Positions 1-7,914 of a DNA stretch of 64,000 nucleotides are shown piece by piece (positions within the stretch are counted from its first letter, which is position 1; every line of letters starts with the position of its first letter). This DNA is from Firmicutes bacterium UBA2116 (lineage in GTDB: Bacteria; Bacillota; Clostridia; Tissierellales; Sedimentibacteraceae): positions 20,241 through 84,240 of the forward strand of contig DCYG01000012.1 of NCBI GenBank assembly GCA_002331025.1, written 5' to 3'. Below the pieces are notes generated by a model. That model made no database searches. It worked only from the letters and a program-made list of their open reading frames with translations, and was not told the origin of the DNA. The translations under genes were made by a program, and so were the position numbers.

Positions 1-213
1 TCTGCCATGCTGAAAACCTTCGGTTTCTACTGCGTGTTCACCCCGGCATCAACATTCCTCGGAAACCACCTGGCAGACACCTTACTCTGGAATGAGTACC
101 TGGTTACAATAATTATCATGCTGTCAAATTTCGTCCTCGAATTCCTGTACGACCGCTTTTACGTATTCCGAAATACAATTGATACAAATAATTTGGCAAG
201 GAAGAAAAAATAA
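1..213 (+). CDS. GtrA-like membrane protein, C-terminal fragment
   Basis: The frame is open to the left edge, so only the C-terminal ~70 residues are visible. Two hydrophobic segments are followed by the ending NFVLEFLYDRFYVFRN and a basic tail. This resembles the last membrane helix of GtrA/DPMS1-type proteins, which typically end in an aromatic-rich (N/R)-F-x-V/W-F motif. GtrA proteins are small four-helix membrane proteins thought to move lipid-linked sugars. The assignment rests on this short tail only. Confidence 0.5.
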   Translation, partial: SAMLKTFGFYCVFTPASTFLGNHLADTLLWNEYLVTIIIMLSNFVLEFLYDRFYVFRNTIDTNNLARKKK

Positions 214-557
214 ATTATTGCACTGGCTATCTCACTTTGACAGGTCGCCGGGCAGAATGTTTTCCGTTTTTTGTTTTATCACCTGCTATTTTCGCAGATC
301 TTTAGGTAAAATTCCGAATATTTTTGAAGGATTCTGAAAAATTGCTGACATTTGTGTCTCGCGGCTGGGACTGTCCGGCTCACGTTGTAATCCTCATGGA
401 GCAGGAGAGAAAAAGTCTTTTCCATGAGTTGTTATGGATATATAAAATTGTCCTGTTTTTTATGTCTCAAAAGCTGTATAATATTGTCGAATATAGTAAG
501 CTTGGCAGCTGCATGATGCTGCATAGTTAAATTTCGGGATGTACAAAAGGAGCAAAA
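214..557. other. intergenic region without a convincing gene
   Basis: About 340 bp. A 68-codon open frame (324-530) has no good ribosome binding site and an unconvincing composition. A TATAAT box at 477-482 could be the -10 element for the gene at 558, but no good -35 lies 17 bp upstream. Nothing else is recognised. Confidence 0.4.
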
Positions 558-1451
558 ATGTTAACTAAAATATATCTGTACTTTATTATATATGCCTTTT
601 TAGGGTGGTGTACCGAGGTTGTGTATGCTGCCTTGAAGGAAGGAAAATTTGTAAACAGAGGATTTCTGAACGGACCATACTGTCCGATTTATGGATTTGG
701 GGTTATTACAATTGTAAGTCTGTTGTCACCCATTCATGGGAATCCATTTTTGTTGTTTCTGGGATCGGTATTTGTAACAAGTTTACTTGAACTTATTACG
801 GGATTTATATTGGAGAAGATATTCAAGCAGAGATGGTGGGATTATTCGGAGGTGCCGTTTAATATAGGTGGATATATCTGCCCCCTTTTTTCACTGATGT
901 GGGGTTTGGCATGTCTCATCGTTGTGGACAGCATTCATCCGATGATATCAAGGCTTGTGGATATTATTCCTCATGTGCCTGCATTAATCATCATGATTGT
1001 CTTTTCTGCTGCCTATACAGTTGATATTATTGCAACAGTCAATACGATTTTCAAGCTGAACAGAAGGATGGAGCGTATAGAAGAGCTGTCAGCCAGAATT
1101 AAGAAATCCTCAGATGAACTGGGAGAGAGTCTGGCGGCAAGTACCATAAATCTTGTTGCTAAAAAGGAATTGATTGAAGAAAAAATAAATCAGGAAAAAG
1201 AAAAGCTTGAGGAAAAAATCGGGCAGACGAAGCAGGAAATGGAATCTGAATGGGCCGATATGGTACAAAGACGTAGAGAAGCACTGGAGGATATGAAAAA
1301 TTCACTTAATAAAGAGCTCCTTGAAGCTAATATCTTCGGTTCAAAACGTTTGATGAAGGCTTTTCCCGGATGGAAGACAAAACGCAACAAGGAAGCTTTT
1401 AATGTGTTGAGAGAGTATTTTAATAAAAAGTCACGAAAAAAGAAGCTATAA
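558..1451 (+). CDS. PF06541-type putative ABC transporter membrane protein with coiled-coil tail
   Basis: 297 residues, preceded by an AAAAGGAG site 8 nt from the ATG. The first ~170 residues contain about five membrane helices and the pattern FLGWCTEVVYA...NRGFLNGPYCPIYGFG, characteristic of the family Pfam calls 'putative ABC-transporter type IV' (PF06541, formerly DUF1113). Residues ~175-270 are rich in E, K and Q and should form a cytoplasmic coiled coil. No ATPase gene is adjacent, so the transporter label is family-level only. It stands alone, followed by 226 bp before the next gene. Confidence 0.75.
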   Translation: MLTKIYLYFIIYAFLGWCTEVVYAALKEGKFVNRGFLNGPYCPIYGFGVITIVSLLSPIHGNPFLLFLGSVFVTSLLELITGFILEKIFKQRWWDYSEVPFNIGGYICPLFSLMWGLACLIVVDSIHPMISRLVDIIPHVPALIIMIVFSAAYTVDIIATVNTIFKLNRRMERIEELSARIKKSSDELGESLAASTINLVAKKELIEEKINQEKEKLEEKIGQTKQEMESEWADMVQRRREALEDMKNSLNKELLEANIFGSKRLMKAFPGWKTKRNKEAFNVLREYFNKKSRKKKL

Positions 1452-1599
1452 TACTCTTTGTCCCTGAATCCCCACTTCCTTTATATCAGAGAATTCTGAC
1501 AGCAGCAGTATTTTATGCAGCAAATCCTTCGGAATTTGTATTAATTCTTTAAATTTGCATTAAATAATTATATAATAGTTTTTACAATATATCACTTGT

Positions 1600-1676
1600 A
1601 GTCTGAGAGCAGACTTATTTGCCTCTTGGACGCAGGATGTTTGCTCATTTATACAAATGAGCCGGAAGGAGAATGT
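1600..1676 (+). promoter_or_regulatory. structured leader of the SLH-hydrolase gene
   Basis: Two small hairpins are visible: AGTCT/AGACT (1600-1604, 1611-1615) and a perfect 8-bp stem GCTCATTT-ATAC-AAATGAGC (1643-1662), which ends a few bases before the ribosome binding site (AAGGAG near 1667). The second hairpin is placed to affect translation initiation or message stability. No known riboswitch consensus is matched. Confidence 0.4.
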
Positions 1677-1677
1677 T

Positions 1678-3276
1678 ATGAAGAAACTTACAGTTTTATT
1701 TTTAGCCTTATTGCTCATAGTAGTACCTGTATCTGCGGTTCAAGCTTCTGAGGGCGATATTTCCAGGAGTGGTTTTATAAAAACGATAAATGAAACCTTC
1801 CATATTTATACGGTACTGGATACAGACGAAGCATTTTCGGATATTGATTTGAAAAATGAGGATTATTTTGAGTTAATGGCAGCAAAGAGGAATGGATATA
1901 TAACAGGGTATACCGATGGGGCCGTTCGTGCCGGCAATATTATTACCCGTGCAGAAGCGGCCGTGGCATTGGACAATTTAATGAAATTGCCCCAGCCTAT
2001 GGATGGTCCGGTTCTATCAGATCAGCAGGAACTGCCTTCATGGGCCTTAGGCAGCATTCATAGAGTTGTAGCCCGCGGCATTTTACCAGCTGACGAAAAC
2101 GGAAATTTTAACGGCAGTGAACCGCTGTCAAGAGCAGATTTGGATAATGCCGTTGCTGTAATTAAATCTCTTGGACTGCATGGACGTGAAGATGAAATTA
2201 AAATTATTAAATCATTTGACGGATTTGAAGTAACCGGCAGACTTTCTGTGCCGGCAGAGAAAGAAAAAATTGACAGGCTTGTAATATTCGTTCACGGCAC
2301 CGGTCCTAATACTTATGAAATGCGCCGTCAAAACAATACTTCAGGCACCAGGTTTAAATATCTTGATGTTTATGCGGATAAGTTTACCTGTGATGGTACA
2401 GCCTTTTTCACTTATAATACGAGAGGCATCAGCTTGGGGGATGAAGAACCCTATTATGCCCATATTGACGAAAATGGTTATAAACAATACACTCCGCAAA
2501 ATATAGCTCAGGATGTTAAATATATTATTGAGCAATTAAAACAAGACTCTCGTTTAACAAACGCAGATGTCATCCTTCTCGGGGCAAGCGAGGGTACCAT
2601 TATAGCGCCGCTGGCTGTATCGGAATACGGTGCGGAAGCTGATGCGCTGCTGCTTATGGGATACTGCAACGATAATATGCGTGATGTATTAAAATACCAG
2701 TTAGGCGGTGGAATGTCATTTTTCAATTATACACTTTTTTTCAATGTAGTTGGAGCTGAAGAAATTACAAAAGAGCAATATGAAGCAGATCCCAACGGAA
2801 TCATAGATGGTTTACTGGGCGGAACTGCATTTGAGGATATTGATTTGGACGGCAACGGCTTAATAACCGAAGAGGATTTTGCCGCCATAATGACACCTGT
2901 TAAGGACAGTCTTTTTCAAGCAATTGAAAATGATGATGATCAATGGATTGCTGAAAACATGTCAGCAATTATGCCTCCGCTGATGTCGGATTGGTTCAGG
3001 GCTCATTTTGAACTGCCTAAAACCGAAGATATAATGACTGAGGTTGATATACCTATGTATATCTTCCAAGGTACTTATGATGCAAATTGTCCCGTTCAAG
3101 GCACCTATGATGTTCAACACAGATTTGATGAATTGGGGAAAGATAATTTAACGGTTCATATTTATGATGGATATGATCACGACCTGAATTTTACACAATT
3201 ACTTTATGGTCTTGGTTCAAATGCCTTTGAAGACATTTTTTCAACTGTAAGGAATTTACAGATATCTGGCAAATAG
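1678..3276 (+). CDS. exported S-layer-homology protein with alpha/beta hydrolase domain
   Basis: 532 residues from the ATG at 1678, chosen because AAGGAG lies 6-8 nt upstream and the protein then begins with a clean signal peptide (MKKL, hydrophobic core, VQASE). Residues ~30-160 look like two SLH repeats, with FSDIDLK...AAKRNGYITGYTDGAVRAGNIITRAEAA, which would attach the protein to secondary wall polymer. The rest is an alpha/beta hydrolase: HGTG oxyanion motif near residue 206, nucleophile elbow GASEG (Ser ~303), acidic residue in GTYDANCP (~467) and His in YDHDLN (~501). An EF-hand-like loop, DLDGNGLITEEDF (~388-400), is inserted in the cap. The substrate is unknown; an esterase or peptidase at the cell surface is likely. 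Confidence 0.85.
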   Translation: MKKLTVLFLALLLIVVPVSAVQASEGDISRSGFIKTINETFHIYTVLDTDEAFSDIDLKNEDYFELMAAKRNGYITGYTDGAVRAGNIITRAEAAVALDNLMKLPQPMDGPVLSDQQELPSWALGSIHRVVARGILPADENGNFNGSEPLSRADLDNAVAVIKSLGLHGREDEIKIIKSFDGFEVTGRLSVPAEKEKIDRLVIFVHGTGPNTYEMRRQNNTSGTRFKYLDVYADKFTCDGTAFFTYNTRGISLGDEEPYYAHIDENGYKQYTPQNIAQDVKYIIEQLKQDSRLTNADVILLGASEGTIIAPLAVSEYGAEADALLLMGYCNDNMRDVLKYQLGGGMSFFNYTLFFNVVGAEEITKEQYEADPNGIIDGLLGGTAFEDIDLDGNGLITEEDFAAIMTPVKDSLFQAIENDDDQWIAENMSAIMPPLMSDWFRAHFELPKTEDIMTEVDIPMYIFQGTYDANCPVQGTYDVQHRFDELGKDNLTVHIYDGYDHDLNFTQLLYGLGSNAFEDIFSTVRNLQISGK

Positions 3277-3333
3277 CGGATATGGGTGTAAAACTTTAGT
3301 CTCATGGGGTGAAGATCGGATAAATTAAAATTT

Positions 3334-3555
3334 GTGAGGTATTACAATTTGGAGTTAACAAAAAATGATGTACAGAAAATCATGAAATGCGATATGCTGA
3401 AAATAGAAGCTTTAGGAAACGTTAAAGGTGCAACCGCGGTAATTCATAAAGGAAAAGTCTTTTATGTTTGGAAAAATGAGAATACTATATTTTTTCAAGA
3501 AAAGTGGATGTGGAGTAAAATATACAAATTTGAAATTTTCTCTGTAATATTATAA
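3334..3555 (+). CDS. hypothetical small protein
   Basis: A 73-codon frame with a GTG start about 20 nt downstream of a GGGGTG-like sequence, so the ribosome binding site is poor. The protein is basic and aromatic-rich and shows no recognisable domain. It lies just after the hydrolase gene and before two hairpins. It may be chance or a remnant. Confidence 0.25.
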   Translation: MRYYNLELTKNDVQKIMKCDMLKIEALGNVKGATAVIHKGKVFYVWKNENTIFFQEKWMWSKIYKFEIFSVIL

Positions 3556-3579
3556 GTATACCAAGAAGCTCATCAATCT

Positions 3580-3603
3580 GAGAGCTGCCGTACAGCAGCT
3601 CTC
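3580..3603. terminator. stem-loop
   Basis: Perfect 9-bp inverted repeat GAGAGCTGC / GCAGCTCTC with a six-base loop. No T-run follows directly. It probably works together with the next hairpin at the end of the upstream transcript. Confidence 0.5.
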
Positions 3604-3617
3604 TCAGTTTGAAGACA

Positions 3618-3652
3618 AAAGACATTTAGAACACAAAACCTAAATGTCTTTT
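3618..3652 (+). terminator. intrinsic terminator
   Basis: 11-bp stem AAAGACATTTA / TAAATGTCTTT with a 12-nt loop, running directly into a T-rich tract. Confidence 0.7.
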
Positions 3653-3989
3653 TCTTATATAATTTAATGAAAAAATTGCCCAGTGAAAAATTGAGAAAAA
3701 CGGAGAAAGAAAAGGCTCCAAAAGCCCATGTTTTTTCTTCATCTTAACTAATTTTTTTAAATTTATACAAGCAAAAGTAAGCATCTATTGCTCTTTCTAC
3801 ATTTCTCAAAAGGTGATCTTTTGGAACCATTCATCCATTGACATTATGTGCACTTGCTCTCTTTTACCAAAAGAAGCTGTACAATATGTGAAAGATAATA
3901 TGGAGACCGTCAATCTGCAAGACCTGCTTCCTGTGAGATTTCCTCATGAAACGGGCTTGGGTTTGTGTACCGTGAGGCGAAGGCTGCTA
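3653..3989. pseudogene. possible remnant of a sensor-kinase ATPase C-terminus
   Basis: A 60-codon frame (3813-3995) ends in HETGLGLCTVRRRLLS. This resembles the G2-box region of histidine-kinase ATPase domains (G-x-GLGL-x-x-V/I-R-x-RL). The upstream part does not read as a kinase and there is no convincing start. The frame runs to the 3' end of the convergent GntR gene. I read it as a decayed fragment, but the similarity is short and could be chance. Confidence 0.25.
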
Positions 3990-4679
3990 TCATAAATTTA
4001 AATCGGTCATTCCTCTTTTAATATGATAATACATTGCTAAGGCAGCACCGTCGGCATCTCTGTTTTTAATAAAATCAGCTATCATACGGTGATATATTAC
4101 TGCGTTTTCGACAGCCGATTTATAATTACCGGTATAAAAGGCGGTATCTATAGCATCTTTTATAGCGGCTCCAAGCGTCGGCAGCATTGATTCGATAACA
4201 TTATTATGTGTTGCTTTTGCTATAGCTGCGTGAAATTTCTGGTCAGCTGTTTGAAAAGGCCTGTTGTTTGTGGCTTCTGTAAATGCTTCCTGCTCATATT
4301 TTATGATTTCTTCGATATCGCTTTCAGTTGCTCTTTCGATTGCCAGTTTTACCACAGCGGGTTCAAACATCAGACGCATTTCAAACCAGTTCAGTACTAA
4401 CTTTTTTTTATCTTCTAAGTAAGATATTCCAAAGGGATCATTCTGAGAATTCGGATTAGCTGTGACAAAAGTGCCGCGCCCTCTCTCAATTGTCAGTACT
4501 CCATTTGCAACAAGCATTTTAATTGCTTCTCTTAATGATGTACGGCTGACGCCAAGCTCATCGGACAGTATTTTTTCGCTGGGCAATTTATCACCCGGCA
4601 TGTATCTTTTTTCAATAAAAATCATATCACTTATTATATTTGCAATTATTCTCGAGACAGGAACGAAATTATTTATCAT
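3990..4679 (-). CDS. GntR/FadR-family (FCD) transcriptional regulator
   Basis: 229 residues from the ATG at 4679, favoured over the ATG at 4685 because GGAG lies 6 nt before it. The N-terminal winged helix shows PGDKLPSEKILSDELGVSRTSLREAIKMLVANGVLTIERGRGTFV, the hallmark of the GntR family. The C-terminal ~150 residues are an all-helical FCD ligand domain (RLMFEPAVVKLAIERA... and AKATHNNV). It is divergent from the ilvD-type gene, with paired operators between them, so it probably controls that operon and itself. FCD regulators usually sense small carboxylates such as sugar acids or hydroxy acids. Confidence 0.9.
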   Translation of the reverse strand: MINNFVPVSRIIANIISDMIFIEKRYMPGDKLPSEKILSDELGVSRTSLREAIKMLVANGVLTIERGRGTFVTANPNSQNDPFGISYLEDKKKLVLNWFEMRLMFEPAVVKLAIERATESDIEEIIKYEQEAFTEATNNRPFQTADQKFHAAIAKATHNNVIESMLPTLGAAIKDAIDTAFYTGNYKSAVENAVIYHRMIADFIKNRDADGAALAMYYHIKRGMTDLNL

Positions 4680-4714
4680 AATCATCTCCGGTATTTAAAA
4701 AATTTTATATTTTT

Positions 4715-4740
4715 ATTGTAGTATATTTTTGCTATAAAGT
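4715..4740 (-). promoter_or_regulatory. candidate promoter of the GntR gene
   Basis: On the minus strand, TTTACT (4740-4735), a 17-bp spacer and TACAAT (4720-4715) give a moderate sigma-A promoter about 40 bp upstream of the regulator start. The operators at 4747-4783 sit just behind its -35 element. Confidence 0.45.
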
Positions 4741-4746
4741 AAAGAA

Positions 4747-4783
4747 GAGGTAGTACGTCTTTTTGACGAAGAGGTACTACCTC
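4747..4783. promoter_or_regulatory. paired GntR/FCD operators
   Basis: Two 13-bp near-palindromes, GAGGTAGTACGTC (4747-4759) and GAGGTACTACCTC (4771-4783), lie with centres 24 bp apart. Each contains GTA-N-TAC, which fits the FadR-subfamily operator consensus GTa-N(0-1)-tAC. The two halves are also inverted relative to each other, so the transcript could fold into a hairpin followed by Ts. No gene upstream would need a terminator here, so the operator reading is preferred. Confidence 0.65.
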
Positions 4784-4812
4784 TTTTTGTTAAAAAAATA
4801 CTTTTTATCATA

Positions 4813-4841
4813 TTGACAGCATTTTTCATATAGATTATAAT
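4813..4841 (+). promoter_or_regulatory. consensus sigma-A promoter of the ilvD-type operon
   Basis: TTGACA (4813-4818), a 17-bp spacer and TATAAT (4836-4841) match the consensus exactly. The paired GntR operators lie 30-66 bp upstream of the -35 box. The predicted start leaves a leader of about 115 nt before the AGGAGG site and ATG at 4964. Confidence 0.85.
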
Positions 4842-4963
4842 GAAAATATAGAAAATAAGAGTTTTTTTGAAAAAAGACATCATACAAGTTTTGCCGAATA
4901 TATATTAAAAGAAAATAAGGGTAGCTTATTGAAACTATCTTAAAAGTAGGAGGAAAACAAAAA

Positions 4964-6634
4964 ATGAGAAGTGATTCAGTAACAAAAGGTGTTCAAAAAG
5001 CACCGCATCGTTCATTATTTAATGCATTAGGACTTACCAAGGAGGAGCTGGACAGACCTTTAATAGGCATTGTCAGTTCATACAATGAAATAGTTTCCGG
5101 TCATATGAATCTTGATAAAATTGTTGAAGCGGTAAAAATGGGAGTTGCCATGGCCGGAGGAACACCGGTGGTATTTCCTGCCATAGCAGTATGCGACGGT
5201 ATTGCAATGGGACATGTAGGTATGAAATATTCACTTGCTACGAGAGAGTTGATAGCAGATTCGACAGAAGCAATGTCAATGGCTCATGCTTTTGACGGTC
5301 TGGTAATGGTTCCTAACTGTGATAAAAATGTACCGGGCTTATTAATGGCAGCTGCAAGAATTAATATTCCGGCTATATTCGTAAGCGGCGGACCAATGCT
5401 TGCCGGAAGAGTTAAAGGTCAGAAAACAAGTCTTTCAAGTATGTTTGAAGCAGTCGGAGCTTATAATGCGGGAAAAATGACATTGGAAGAGGTAGAGGAA
5501 TATGAAAACAAAGCATGTCCGACATGCGGTTCATGTTCAGGTATGTATACGGCAAACAGCATGAATTGTCTGACTGAAGTTTTAGGGATGGGGTTAAAAG
5601 GAAACGGTACAATCCCGGCTGTTTATTCAGAAAGAATAAGACTTGCAAAACACGCAGGTATGCAGATCATGGAATTAATAAAAAATAATATAAAACCCAG
5701 AGACATAATGACTGAGGGTGCATTTCTCAACGCGCTTGCAGTAGACATGGCATTAGGCTGCAGCACAAACAGCATGCTTCATTTACCGGCTATAGCACAT
5801 GAAGCTAAAGTAGAATTAAATCTTGATATAGCTAACGAAATCAGTGCCAAAACACCGAATCTTTGTCATTTAGCGCCTGCCGGACATACTTATATTGAAG
5901 ATTTAAATGAGGCCGGCGGTGTTTATGCAGTTATGAATGAATTAAATAAAAAAGACCTGTTAAAAACTGATTTAATAACTTGCACGGGAAAAACAGTAGC
6001 AGAAAATATTGAAGGCTGTGTTAATAAAAATCATGATGTTATCAGACCAATTGAAAATCCTTATAGCGAAATAGGCGGAATTGCCGTATTAAAAGGTAAC
6101 TTGGCTCCTGATTCCTGCGTTGTAAAAAGATCAGCCGTCGCACCTGAAATGATGGTTCATGAAGGACCTGCAAAAGTGTTTGATTGCGAAGAGGATGCAA
6201 TTGAAGCAATCAACTCAGGAAATATTGTGGCAGGAGATGTTGTTGTCATTCGCTACGAAGGACCTAAGGGCGGACCTGGTATGAGAGAAATGCTGAGCCC
6301 TACATCAGCAATTGTGGGGAGAGGATTAGGAAGCAGCGTTGCACTTATAACTGACGGACGTTTCTCGGGAGCAACAAGAGGTGCAGCCATAGGTCATGTT
6401 TCACCGGAAGCTGCGGTAGGAGGAAATATAGCCTTGGTTGAAGAAGGAGATATTATAAAAATTGATATAAATAGCAATAAAATAGATTTCGTGGTTACAG
6501 ATGAAGAATTAGAAAGAAGAAGAGCGGAGTGGAAGCCAAGAGAGCCAAGAATTACAACAGGCTATTTATCAAGATATGCAGCTTTGGTTACTTCGGGAAA
6601 CAGGGGAGCAGTATTAGAAGTCAAAAATAGTTAA
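4964..6634 (+). CDS. ilvD: dihydroxy-acid dehydratase (IlvD/Edd family)
   Basis: 556 residues with an AGGAGG site. Family motifs are clear: RSLFNALGLTKEEL, a DGIAMGHVGMKYSL segment, the cluster-binding PNCDKNVPG (~118) and CPTCGSCSGMYTAN (~184), GCSTNSMLHLPAI, and the C-terminal DGRFSGATRGAAIGHVSPEA. IlvD dehydrates 2,3-dihydroxy-3-methyl acids to 2-keto acids for branched-chain amino acid synthesis. The same family contains sugar-acid dehydratases. Here it is paired with a BASS transporter and an FCD regulator rather than other ilv genes. A catabolic or salvage role on an imported hydroxy acid is therefore as likely as biosynthesis. Confidence 0.85.
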   Translation: MRSDSVTKGVQKAPHRSLFNALGLTKEELDRPLIGIVSSYNEIVSGHMNLDKIVEAVKMGVAMAGGTPVVFPAIAVCDGIAMGHVGMKYSLATRELIADSTEAMSMAHAFDGLVMVPNCDKNVPGLLMAAARINIPAIFVSGGPMLAGRVKGQKTSLSSMFEAVGAYNAGKMTLEEVEEYENKACPTCGSCSGMYTANSMNCLTEVLGMGLKGNGTIPAVYSERIRLAKHAGMQIMELIKNNIKPRDIMTEGAFLNALAVDMALGCSTNSMLHLPAIAHEAKVELNLDIANEISAKTPNLCHLAPAGHTYIEDLNEAGGVYAVMNELNKKDLLKTDLITCTGKTVAENIEGCVNKNHDVIRPIENPYSEIGGIAVLKGNLAPDSCVVKRSAVAPEMMVHEGPAKVFDCEEDAIEAINSGNIVAGDVVVIRYEGPKGGPGMREMLSPTSAIVGRGLGSSVALITDGRFSGATRGAAIGHVSPEAAVGGNIALVEEGDIIKIDINSNKIDFVVTDEELERRRAEWKPREPRITTGYLSRYAALVTSGNRGAVLEVKNS

Positions 6635-6677
6635 TGTCTAAAAAATTAAAATTATATTAATAGGAGAGGATATTAAA

Positions 6678-7637
6678 ATGAAGACATTAGAAAGATTAAG
6701 TAATTTTGTAGGGAAGTACATGGCATATATAGTTATAGTAATAGCTGCAGCAGCGTTATTTGTGCCGACAACATTTTCTTGGTTAAAGGCATCCTATATT
6801 AATCCATTATTAATGATTGTAATGTTTGGTATGGGACTGACTTTAAAATTAGACGATTTTAAATTAGTATTAAGCAGACCTTTAGAAGTATTGATAGGAT
6901 TTGTGGCACAGTTTGCCATTATGCCGTTAATTGCTTTATCATTGGTTAAAATATTTAATCTGCCGCCGGAATTAGCTGTAGGTGTTGTGCTGGTAGGTAC
7001 ATGTCCAGGTGGAACATCTTCAAATGTTATGACTTTTTTAGCAAAGGGTGATGTGGCATTATCAGTAACAATAACAAGCTTTTCAACTTTATTCGCACCG
7101 CTTTTAACTCCGTTTATAACTAAGCTTCTTATAGGAGCAACTGTAGAAGTAGATGTTATGAACATGTTCTTTTCAATAGTTAAGGTTGTAATTGTACCGA
7201 TTGGCTTAGGTTTTGTAATAAACAAGTTCTTTGGAAAAATAACAGAAAAGCTGGTTAAGATTTTACCGCTTGTTTCTGTAACGGCAATTGTGGCCATAGT
7301 TGCTACTGTAGTTTCATTAAATTCAGCAAAATTAATGACCAGCGGACTTTTAATTATTGCAATTGTAGTATTACACAACAGCTTGGGATATTTAATAGGT
7401 TTCTTTACAGCAAGAGTATTAGGATTAAATTTATCAAAGCAAAAAACAATAGCTATCGAAGTTGGTATGCAAAATTCAGGCTTGGCAACATCCTTGGCTG
7501 CAACAGCATTTGCTCAATACCCTCTGGCTACAATTCCGGGTGCAATATTCAGTGTATGGCATAATATTTCAGGAGCAATAATTGCTAATTTCTTTGCCAC
7601 AATGAAAGACGGGAAAGAACAAATCAAGAATTCATGA
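6678..7637 (+). CDS. bile acid:sodium symporter family (BASS) transporter
   Basis: 319 residues with about ten hydrophobic helices. Family features include GMGLTLKLDDFKLVLSRP near residue 50, the GTCPGGTSSNVMTFLAKGDVALSV stretch near 110-135, and the late EVGMQNSGLATSLA motif, both typical of BASS/ArsB-like Na+ symporters. It follows the ilvD-type gene by 43 bp with its own AGGAG site and ends at a strong terminator, so the two form one operon. BASS members carry bile acids, pantothenate precursors and keto or hydroxy acids. Context suggests the substrate or product of the dehydratase. Confidence 0.85.
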   Translation: MKTLERLSNFVGKYMAYIVIVIAAAALFVPTTFSWLKASYINPLLMIVMFGMGLTLKLDDFKLVLSRPLEVLIGFVAQFAIMPLIALSLVKIFNLPPELAVGVVLVGTCPGGTSSNVMTFLAKGDVALSVTITSFSTLFAPLLTPFITKLLIGATVEVDVMNMFFSIVKVVIVPIGLGFVINKFFGKITEKLVKILPLVSVTAIVAIVATVVSLNSAKLMTSGLLIIAIVVLHNSLGYLIGFFTARVLGLNLSKQKTIAIEVGMQNSGLATSLAATAFAQYPLATIPGAIFSVWHNISGAIIANFFATMKDGKEQIKNS

Positions 7638-7729
7638 TTACTTTATCTGTATTTCAAGCAACTATGCTGTGACCAAGCAAGTGGTTCAGAAATGAAATGT
7701 GATACTTTTTAATTGTTATGTAAATTTAT

Positions 7730-7768
7730 ATCGGTTGAGCTGGAAAAATTACAGCTCAACCGATTTTT
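7730..7768 (+). terminator. intrinsic terminator of the ilvD-BASS operon
   Basis: A stem of about 12 bp (ATCGGTTGAGCTG / CAGCTCAACCGAT) with a 9-nt loop, followed by five Ts. Confidence 0.9.
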
Positions 7769-7775
7769 GTTTTAT

Positions 7776-7868
7776 AAATGCAAATAAAAATTCTATATTT
7801 TCATTTACGGCATGAAAATGCAAATAAATCAATTTAATTTTCAATTGAGCTATTGAAATGCAAATAAA
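7776..7868. repeat. three copies of a 13-mer at exact 40-bp spacing
   Basis: AAATGCAAATAAA occurs at 7776, 7816 and 7856. The intervening 27 bases are AT-rich and only loosely similar. The array lies between a terminator and the convergent MATE gene. No known element is recognised. Confidence 0.6.
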
Positions 7869-7914
7869 AATAATTCTATGATTATTTATGAAGGCTTATT
7901 TGAGAAACCTACCA

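Noticed and set aside
324..530. 68-codon ORF
   Set aside because: No ribosome binding site, atypical composition, no recognised similarity.
1600..1640. Possible c-di-GMP (GEMM) riboswitch because of GGACGCA before the SLH-hydrolase gene
   Set aside because: The GCAAA tetraloop-receptor sequences and the conserved GACGCAAAGC/GGCAAACC pair are absent; only a short word matches.
4747..4783. Intrinsic terminator
   Set aside because: The inverted halves could form a hairpin with a T-run, but no transcript needs to end here and both halves are near-palindromes matching a GntR operator.
6794..7378. 194-codon ORF antisense to the BASS transporter
   Set aside because: Shadow of a well-supported transporter gene; threonine/isoleucine-rich composition comes from reverse reading of hydrophobic codons.
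7776..7868. CRISPR array
   Set aside because: Only three copies of a 13-bp unit, no palindromic repeat and no cas genes in the window.
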